Source: Mauremys mutica
Taxonomy: Eukaryota > Chordata > Testudines > Geoemydidae
Assembly: GCF_020497125.1 (NCBI RefSeq)
Contig: NC_059080.1
Location: 50,719,563-50,783,562 of the forward strand
DNA length: 64,000 bases
Direction: 5' to 3'
Shown here: piece after piece, positions 56,280 to 64,000 of the stretch
How the letters are laid out: every line of letters begins with the position of its first letter
How positions within the stretch are numbered: position 1 is the first letter of the stretch
Notes under the pieces: model-generated
Seen by the model: the letters and a program-made list of their open reading frames with translations, nothing else
Told to the model about the DNA's origin: nothing
Databases searched by the model: none
Program-made: the position numbers and the translations under genes

Positions 56280-57250
56280 GCTGAGCCAGTCAGTCATATT
56301 CCTGGATTGACCACAGATTCACCTCTGCCAAAGTCATCAGGAGATGAGCTCTTTAGAGTACTGTAGCCCTTGCCTGTTGAGGTATGACTTGGTTTAGGTA
56401 TTATCTGTTATGATCAGCTTGAGGGGAGTCCAGATAAGGGAGCAGAACCTTGAAACCATATCACTGAGTGCCCTGAGCTCTCTCCAGTTTATATCTGGAC
56501 CAGATGTGTTGGACAATCCTTGATCCCGTGAGAGTGCCACATCCCTCCATCCTGACATATGTGGTGACAACTTTCCAGACAGATTTGCTTGTTGGGAACC
56601 CAGATTTGAATCTGCTTGGACTCATCCATCATCTCAATGCCTCAGAAACCTACTGGGGAGAGAGACCTTCATTGAAGAGTGGATCAGAGCTAGTGGAGGG
56701 AAGGATAAGCTTTGTATCAACCTCATATGAGCACAGGCTCACCCAGAATATCTACATAGGAGAAAACTGATCCCAGAAGAGACTGAGGCATATAAATGGG
56801 GTAACTTCCCTTGAGAGGTTGACTGTTTTGATGTGATTCCTCAGCTTTTCTTTTCTTCCCTGTAATAAGAAAGCTGTCTGCAGAACCGTGTCTATCTCCA
56901 CTCTGAGATGGGGAATCTGATGAAGTGGTGGTAACTGATTTGCCAATTTATCACAAAACTATGGCACTGCAGTATCCTTGTCATCTGGGTGTCATCATCT
57001 ATGATGCTGACTCTGGATGAGATTGTCACCCAGGAAAGGAAAGATAGCCTGTCCTGTCAGAGGTACTATTTACACAAAAGCATTTTTGTAAACATTAGTG
57101 ATACTGTTGCTAAATCGAAGTGCAAGGACCTGTACTCGTCTTGTACTCCAAAAGCAAAGTGAAGGAAGCATCTGAGAGACTACTGAATGGGGATAGGTAT
57201 CCTTCAAGTCTCCTGATGTCATGAAGTCTCCTTTGTTGACATTTCTGGGT
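56280..57250 (-). pseudogene. Decayed DIRS reverse transcriptase-RNase H
   Basis: With stops and shifts removed by eye, the frames contain DFMTSGDLKDTYPHSVV (compare D-L-K-D-x-Y-F-H), RRVQVLALRFSNSI, FLGDNLIQSQHH (compare Y-L-D-D-x-L-I-x-x), IPHLRVEIDTVLQTAFLLQ (compare L-G-A-x-x-D-T), then VWKVVTTYVRMEGCGTLTGS and RIVQHIWS (compare V-x-T-D-A-S-x-x-G-W-G-A-x) and LNQVIPQQARATVL with LAEVNLWSIQ. The order is that of DIRS. The catalytic aspartates of RNase H (D to Y) and reverse transcriptase (D to G) are changed. Confidence 0.6.
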
Positions 57251-60200
57251 CACTGCAACGGTGGGCAGAGGGGCATGCTACACAATGAAGGAAGGGCTCC
57301 ATACTAGGATCTCCTTGCTCTGTCTGCTCTGGATCTCTGTCAGTACTACTCTGCTATTGCAGCAGCTGTGGTCAGTCAGGGTTGCACGAGCAGAGAGTTT
57401 CCCTGGGCCTTTGAAGATTTTCTTCATTCTCGGCCAACATCCATGGCATGGTGAGGAAGCAACTGGCTGGGCCTGAAGGATTTTACTGCTCAAGTGTTGC
57501 TGCTGCCACCTCCTCCCAATAGCTCTCCTGCTTGAGGGAAGGAAGCTGCAGGAAACCCTGCTCCAGCCTGAGCAGTTGCGAGGGTCCTGGGTCACCACAG
57601 AACAGGCACAGATCTCCACCCAGGCACTAAGTCAGCAGGGAGGTGGATGAGCCAGCTTCTGGCTTTCCCTCTCTTACAGTTCTCTACCATGGTGCACTTC
57701 ATTATGCGTGAGCAGGGGAGCAGAGTCGTAGTAACTAGAGGGAGGAGAGGAATCCCCCCTGCCAATAATGGCAGACCGAAGAGCCTGAAGATATTAAGCC
57801 AATTGTAGTTTATTTTATTTGCTTTTCAGCAGGGAAGAGCTGGTCTGCCTGTCTGAAGCTGAAAAGGGACATGAAAAACTACTAAGTTTCTCAGAAGGAC
57901 AAGATGCATTGAGAAGAGATGAACCTCTGGACCTTGTTATGAATAAGAATATCCCTTTTCTGCGGCAGGTGGAATTTTAAGATTCCAGGACTGTGGCAAT
58001 GTTAGTGTCATAAACACGTGCAGTATGGACTATCTTTGGGACAATGCTAAAACCACCTCACAGGCCTAACTACAGAGATTTCAACCAACTGTATGAGAGG
58101 CATAGGATACAGATCTACCACCCACTTCAGAAACCAGGCTTCTTTTCCCAGCAATTCCACCAGCCTCCTATTATATGTAAAACACCCCACAAAGTCCTCT
58201 TCGATTTTTCTCTATTTCAAACACAATAGTCTTCTTCCCTAAAGATTTTAAGAGGACCATTGGAGCAGGCACATGTCTACCTCTGTTTATATGGCATCTA
58301 GCACAAAAGGGCCTTGATCTTAACTGAAACCTCTGGGCACTTTCATTATTGATATCATGGCAGAATAGAACTGTTTTATGTGCCCTCTTCTTTACAAAGA
58401 AGTAAATTTTTAGGGGACCCTAGACTCTGGACAGAAAAATTTTTCCAACTATTGCAGAGAAAATCCTTTAGACTCTTGTCAATACTCTATCATTATTATT
58501 AAAGAGGTGAGGGAAACTGTGATAACTAATATAAGAAATAGCTTCAGTAGTGAAGCCCAGAACAAATGAGGGGGGAAAAAAATCCAAGAAAAGTTTCCAT
58601 TAAGATGAAATTTTAAGTACCCAGAACCCAAGCCATGGCCTATTGTAATGGATACACTAGGTGTTGTTTCTGTGCTGTTAAACAATCTATGTGCATCCCC
58701 AGGACTGATTTCAAGCTGGCAGACATGTCAAGTGACATTTCTGCATCTAAGCTGCAAACCCTAAAACCACTAAAGCAACTGAAGAAACCTCAGTCACATT
58801 AAAAAAAGCAGAAAGCAAAGGGGCAGTTAACTAAGGAGACCTGCCCTTACTGGTGAACTGACTTGCCAGTCTTTTCTTCCTTCTGAAGATATACTTACAT
58901 GATGCTAATCCAACTCCACTCAACAAAAAGGAGGGAACAAAGTGCCAATCACTTCCTATAGAAGACTATGCTCCTTTCCCACCTCAGTCAGCAAAACTTC
59001 CCAAGGAACCACGTTGCAAGTGGGAAAGATAACAGGGGCTAAGATGTCTAAGAGAAGAAAACTGACATAATGAATATACAAACTGTCAATAGAGAAGGTG
59101 GGTTTAAATTAAGAAGGACAGAACACTTCACTTAGCCTCACAAGTAATCAGGAATGACTGGTAATGGGAGACAATGATGACCCCCATTGTGGTTTTGCAG
59201 ATGTAATCTTGAGAGAACAGCCTTCCCAACCAAAGCAGCCTGTGCTACTCTGATTGAATATCTTTGAATATTGCTGAATAGATAATGACCTGCCCTAAAG
59301 TAATCATGTATAACAATCTTGAAAACGCATATAAAATATAACGTTTGCAGCCTTTTTGCTTGCTTGACAATACTGAGTGAACCTGAAAAAGGGCAGTCAG
59401 GCCAAGATAAAACTGTGGGCGAATGATCATCCCTTGAACTAATTCTATGAACTGGGCCATCCACAGATCTGGACTTAGCCTTCATGAAGTGGGATAAATC
59501 TTCTTCCAACTGGTATCAGAGAAGCAAAGTGAGGGCTGGAACTCTTTCAGAAGGGCTGCTTGTGAGGAGGAACTGGGTCTGAAAGGGTGAAGCAGAAAGG
59601 AGCAGGATCTGGGATAAGGAGAATTGGATTCAGAAGATTCTTTTGTTTGTTGTGGAGACCCACCCCAAACAATTCCTCCCCACCCCCACCCCTTTTTAAA
59701 ACAAAAAAAAAACAAACAAAAAAACCCAGGAGACCCTATAACTAGCTTAAATTCTATAGCTGGCCTCTGTTATTCCAAGAATAAAACTAGAGAAATTAGA
59801 AGTAGTCATAGCATTGGCTACTCATGTCACACAAAAAGCTGCAACCTCTGAGATCATCTCCAATTGCTGAAGAGCCATATCGTCTTTGCACAATGAACAA
59901 TATTCCCCAAAATTAACTGAAAAGAGAAATGGATGGTGATAAAGGAGGACAGAGCTATGATTTTACAGTCTTTGTAGAGGGAACAATTAACTTGTCACAT
60001 TCGTGACTCAATAGGTCATTGGTTCTATGGGGACGGATCCAAGCCTACCTTTGGGACAGGAAAGCCCTAGTCAACGTCTGAAAAGGTATTATGTTTAACA
60101 CTGATCCATCCAGTTCCTCTCCTGGCTCACCACCTCTAGGCCTACTTAATGAAGGGGCAAAGTGGCTAGGGATTGGAACAGCATCCCTCTCAACCAGATC

Positions 60201-60467
60201 TGCCTTGGGTTTCTCAAAACAAGTTTCATGGGTTCCCCCTCCCCGCCTTTGGTGACAGGGCAAGTGAGATTTCTTATCTAATGGGTGTGTTTTTTTAAAT
60301 AAATCACTTTTATCCATGCATGCCCTTTTAAAAAAGGTCTATTGCCAGTTTCTACTTTTGCATCAGATCGTATGTTCATTCTGAAATCTGTTTCTCTACC
60401 AAGGTATTTCCTCCACTACCACATGCACACACTAGATTGTTATTGTTGGAATACTCATGCCTGAACA

Positions 60468-61260
60468 TAACATAAGCACGTAAGAACGGTCATACTGGGT
60501 CAGACCATTGGTCTATCTAGCTCAGTATCTTGTCTTCTAACAGGGGCCTGTGCCAGATGCTTCATGGGGAATTAACAGAACAGGGCAGCAATCAACTGAT
60601 CCATCCCGTCATCTAGTCCCAGTATCTGGCAGTGAGGCATGGGGACTCCCAGAGCACAGGGTTGCATCCCTAAACAACCACTGACTGATCTATCCTCCAT
60701 GAACTTATCTAGTTCTTTTTTTAAACCCAGTTACACTTTTGGCCTTCACATCATCCCCTGACAATGAGTTCCACAGCTTTACCATGCCTTGTGTGAAGTA
60801 CTTCCTTTTACTTTAAACTTGCTGCCTATTAATTTTACTGGGTGACATGGGGTTCTAGTGTTATTTGAAGGGGTAAATATCACTTCTTTATTCACTTTCT
60901 TCACACCATTCACGATTTTACAGATCTCTATCATATCCCCCCTAGTCATCACGTTTCCTAGCTAAATGGTCCCTGTCCTTTTAATCTCTCCTCATATGGA
61001 AGCTGTTCCATACCTTTTTGCTGCCCTTCTCCGTTCCTTTTCCATTTCTAATATATCTTTTTTTAAGATGCGTCGACCAGAATTGCATGCAGTATTCAAG
61101 GTGTGGGCATACCATCGATTTATATAGTGGCATTATGATGTTTACTGTTTTATTAGCTATCTTTTTCCTAATGGTTCCTAACATTGTTAGTTTTGACTCT
61201 AGCTGCATATTGATGACTGGTGATGATTTCTTTTTTCAAACAAGTCCTGAAGCATTTGTT
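60468..61260 (-). mobile_element. CR1 LINE 3' region
   Basis: The 3' end is at the left (GTAAGAACGGTCATACTGGG, then TCAGACCATTGGTC). At 60981-61208 the minus strand encodes the last part of the reverse transcriptase ORF: MLGTIRKKIANKTVNIIMPL, then YKSMVCPHLEYCMQFWSTHL. These match the conserved C-terminal part of CR1 ORF2. A frame break follows. Confidence 0.85.
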
Positions 61261-61819
61261 TGAAAAAAAACAAAGATTATCGTCTGACCTAATGAAAATC
61301 CATTTATGTTCTGCACCTACCAACCTTGTTAATTCCTATTTTATATTCAAAGGGAAGAAATGCACAGACTGGAAAGTTTGGCTACAGAAGTTTTAATTTT
61401 TTTAAAAAACAATCATCCTCTATAAATAGTAATATGAAAAATACAGTAACAGGCTATAAGAAAACTGGTTGCTTAAATTTTAAAACCTTGCTGGCCATCA
61501 GTCAAAAATTAATCCAGGAAAGATTTTATTTGCTATCTAAGCCAAGATGGAAAAGGAAACCTATTCACTGAAGCTCAAATTTGCAAAACGGAAAATGACA
61601 AACTATAAAAACACCAGTTAACTCAATCAAAATGATGTAAGAATGTCATAATTAAAGTAACAACGGCACAAAAGGTCAAACACACAAACCTTTACAATGT
61701 AATACTTAATTTGTCTCATTGTGCTGAGTATTTTACCAAAAAGAGCAATGATAACTAAGAGTTGTGAAGGGAAGGTCTGGATGAGGTTTTTTTTGTTTAA
61801 GATACTGACATCCTAGAGT

Positions 61820-62765
61820 ACAGTTAGGTTATGTCTACATGGTGAGCAATGGCCACTGCCAGTGTGTGATTTCTAAAGTGCACTAATTGATTTGCTGCTG
61901 GTGAACATTAAGAGTTCCTGTAGAGAAGCAAAGACTCACCGGTGCAGCAACTCCTGCTGGTCGTCTTGGGAATTGGCTCTTGTCCAGCCCGGAGCGCCCT
62001 CTGCAGGCTGGCGTCTCGCCTGCCTTAGGGCCCCCGTGTCCCTCCTGGACCCCAATGCCCCTTTTCCTTGGGGCTCTGCACCCAGCAGTACCCCCTTAAC
62101 TCTGGGTCTCCCCTCCCAGGGGAACCCCCAGCCCTCTAAACCCACCTTGCCTCAGTGGCTACTGCCAGTCATCTAGCCCCCACGCACTGGGGCAGATTGC
62201 AGTCTGTAATGGCCACTCATCATTGGTAAGAGGTTAAGACCCACTGCCTTTGCCTATTCCCAGGCTGTATCTCTGAAGTCCGAGTACCTCTGTAGGCCTT
62301 CAACAAGGCCTGCAGACTGGGATTTTACCAGGTTGGAGCTCCCCAGCTCCCTTGCCCTATTCCCCAGCACTGCTCCAGTTCAGGTACCTTCCTCTCAGGC
62401 AGCTATCCCTTCTTCCTCCATGGCCTGAGAGAAACTCCTCTGTCTCCTGGCCCCACAGCCCTTTTATCAGGGCCAGCTGGGCCCTGATTGGCATGGCCCC
62501 AGCTGTGGCTGCTTCCCCAATCAGCCTAGCTTGGCTACTTTTAACCCCTGTTCTCCAGGAGTGGGGCAGGCACCCCACTACAGTTCCCTAGTGCAATTTA
62601 GTGTCTTGTATTAATGTGTCTTAAAATGCACTAAGGAACTCGTAGTCCGCACCAGAAGGGTCTACATAGACCAACTGGTGTGCAATTCATTGTGTGCTTT
62701 AGAAATCATACCTCCATAGTGCAGCTCCATTGCTGCACTGTGGAAACATGGCCTTCACATAACTT
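61820..62765. mobile_element. Palindromic MITE split by the solo LTR
   Basis: TTATGTCTACATGGTGAGCA and GTGTGATTTCTAAAGTGCAC at the left are mirrored by GTGCTTTAGAAATCATACC and TGCTGCACTGTGGAAACATG at the right. The copy is interrupted at 61919-62582. Confidence 0.6.
61919..62582 (-). mobile_element. Solo LTR with 5-base duplication
   Basis: On the minus strand it starts TGTAGTGGGGTGCCTGCCCC and ends TCTTTGCTTCTCTACA, the TG...CA ends of a long terminal repeat. A perfect 5-base duplication GTTCC flanks it (61914-61918 and 62583-62587). A GATAAAAGG word around 62465 could be its TATA box. There are no internal genes, so it is a recombined solo LTR. Gypsy or endogenous retrovirus origin cannot be told from this. 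Confidence 0.8.
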
Positions 62766-63478
62766 TAGTATGCACTTAGATCTTCCTCCGCTTTCATGGT
62801 GTGCCCATCCATCAGCATCTAAAGTCTCCTTAAAATACGCTTCTACAAAAACTTATTAACCTTACAACAAAAGGGAAAATGGGTTAAACAAGTTTGCATG
62901 GTTTTAAAATGAGACCATCTAATGCTTTGTATATCTGAACCACTGTCTAATTTAGAATGGATGCATTTTGGGCAGCAGCCATCTCTTCTTCCTCTATGTT
63001 TAGTATAGACACCTGTATACTCATGTTGCTTAATAAATAAAAAAAATTGAGGATTACGGCATGTGTAATTACCCATTCTTTCTAAAACGGAGTTCATAGA
63101 GGGGGCCCAGAAAAGGTTAAAGAGTTCATATTTCAATTATTTTTCTGTAGTATCAACAGCTGAAGAACAAAAACTTTAACTTACATTCCTAACTAGCATA
63201 GGACTAAAGCCTTGGAGAACAAGGAGATTAAAGGTGCAGTAACTGGCACCTCTGGTGGAGGGTACATTCAATCTTTCTTGCACAGTAGATTTCTATTCCT
63301 GACCTTTTCTGATGGCATCATTACCAAGCTTATGCTTTTATGAAGAAGGCAGCCATTGGGAAGAGAGTGTACATATACCTGTGTACTTTACTTACCATTT
63401 TAAAAGCAAATTTGATTCAGTGAACATGCCATAGTCTACTTGAACAACATGAGGGCGAAACACTACAATAAAACTTAC

Positions 63479-63565
63479 CTTTGACTGTTTTGACAAAAAC
63501 TTGTTTCTCTTTACTGGGGTCTTTTTCCTCTATTAAAATTCCATGGAAAATGCGTCCAAAGGTGC
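63479..63565 (-). CDS. RYK: RYK kinase-domain exon (glycine-rich loop and VAIK-type lysine), likely exon 9 of 15
   Basis: This exon encodes the start of the RYK kinase domain. The translation reads GTFGRIFHG, then a short acidic linker, then QVFVKTVK. That gives the glycine-rich loop followed by the beta-3 strand with the lysine that normally contacts ATP. The acceptor AG lies at 63566-63567 and the donor GTAAGT begins at 63478. The exon is 87 bases, starts in phase 1 (GGC split after its first G) and ends in phase 1, which matches the next exon. RYK is a single-pass receptor with an extracellular Wnt-inhibitory-factor domain and an intracellular kinase-like domain; those N-terminal exons lie outside the window. 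The exon number is inferred by counting back from the stop against the 15-exon mammalian gene. The next exon is about 28.4 kb away. Confidence 0.95.
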
Positions 63566-64000
63566 CTATGGAAAGACCACGCAAAATTATTCTATTGTAT
63601 AGTTAATATATTACGATATTAGAAAAACCTTTTAATATAAACACACTTTGATGAGTTATTATAAATTATGTTCTTGTAGGATGCAGCAGAAAGTTTGAAT
63701 GCTTTTGCAGTGAGATTTGGAAGGCAAAAATATATTTAAGACAGATTCTGAATACCTCATTAGAACAAAACTGTCAATCCATGCCCACAAACTACCAGAC
63801 TTAGAACTGTGTAGAAGACAACCCTACATCCCCTATGAGGGGCACTAGGACTTTTGTGTTATGATTCCCCCTCCCCTCCAAAAAAGTCATGAGACCTTTG
63901 GGACAAAGTGTAGGGATCAACCAAGACAGAGTGAAACAGTACAGTAGCTGCAGATAGCATTTAAAGCAAGGACCAACATACTCACAGCAGACTGCTTTCT
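63566..64000 (-). other. RYK: RYK intron, cut by window edge
   Basis: AT-rich, no repeat recognised. Confidence 0.8.

Larger units (their letters stand above)
53100..57700 (-). mobile_element. Older, strongly decayed DIRS-like retrotransposon
   Basis: Minus-strand pieces in DIRS order: reverse transcriptase and RNase H at 56280-57250 (see separate entry), then a region at 53420-53780 that resembles the linker before the recombinase (NWPLIRKWCSGLPPVETCRI, then ESLPLSEQE). It is interrupted by a hAT (54529-55179) and a SINE (55663-55850). Ends not found. Gag might lie at 57700-59600 but I cannot show it. Confidence 0.5.
35034..63478 (-). other. RYK: RYK intron of 28.4 kb, transposon-rich
   Basis: Spliced from GTAAGTTTTA to TTTTTTAG. 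Most of the named transposons of the window lie here. Stretches without a named feature are 35034-36230, 36370-36925, 41610-42440, 42560-43245, 43440-43755, 51480-53090 and 57700-60460 (the last may hold decayed DIRS gag). Also 61270-61810 and 62770-63478. Confidence 0.9.

Noticed and set aside
59138..59509. Possible DIRS gag fragment (123 codons, minus)
   Set aside because: It lies where gag of the older DIRS would be expected, but I see no residue pattern that supports it.
1..64000. CRISPR arrays, operons, bacterial promoters or integrated viral gene clusters
   Set aside because: No regular spaced repeats, no tightly packed open frames and spliced vertebrate exons throughout; the only LTR has no internal genes.

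Overview
The window is animal nuclear DNA: AT-rich, no long open reading frames, one split gene, and a dense layer of transposon remains. Two copies of a tRNA-derived SINE with intact A and B boxes (10920-11104 and 55663-55850), many CR1 LINE fragments, a DIRS element and many short palindromic DNA transposons point to a reptile. The SINE resembles the tortoise/turtle Pol III SINE, so a hidden-necked (cryptodiran) turtle is my best guess; that is recall of the family, not a database match.

The only host gene I can support is RYK, the Wnt-binding receptor-like (pseudo)kinase, on the minus strand. Seven exons encode the kinase domain from the glycine-rich loop to the stop codon: 63479-63565, 34964-35033, 31122-31254, 25123-25232, 21264-21423, 14358-14494 and 13624-13735. 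All have AG/GT splice sites and matching phases. Upstream exons lie beyond base 64000. The intron between the first two visible exons is about 28.4 kb. I see no host gene from base 1 to about 12700, which would be 3' flank.

Layout. 1-12700: 3' flank with CR1, L2, a MIR-like SINE split by a hAT, two Penelope-like palindromic retroposons, a hAT at 9377-9970 and a turtle SINE. 12730-13735: RYK terminal exon and 3' UTR. 14495-21263: intron with a five-level stack of nested DNA transposons (18320-21119). 21424-25122: CR1 copies, one split by a hAT, and a Penelope-like insertion with a hammerhead-ribozyme-like core. 25233-31121: a large palindromic hAT with two inverted transposase fragments, itself split by a mariner-like palindrome. 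31255-34963: palindromic MITEs and an unclassified repeat. 35034-63478: a decayed two-gene PIF/Harbinger element, a truncated DIRS retrotransposon, part of a second Harbinger split by a hAT, an older decayed DIRS, a SINE, a CR1 and a solo LTR.

I found no undescribed gene system. The items most worth a second look are the hammerhead-like motifs, the nested stack proved by target-site duplications, the head-to-head hAT palindrome, and the two DIRS copies, one with a LAP2alpha-like gag.
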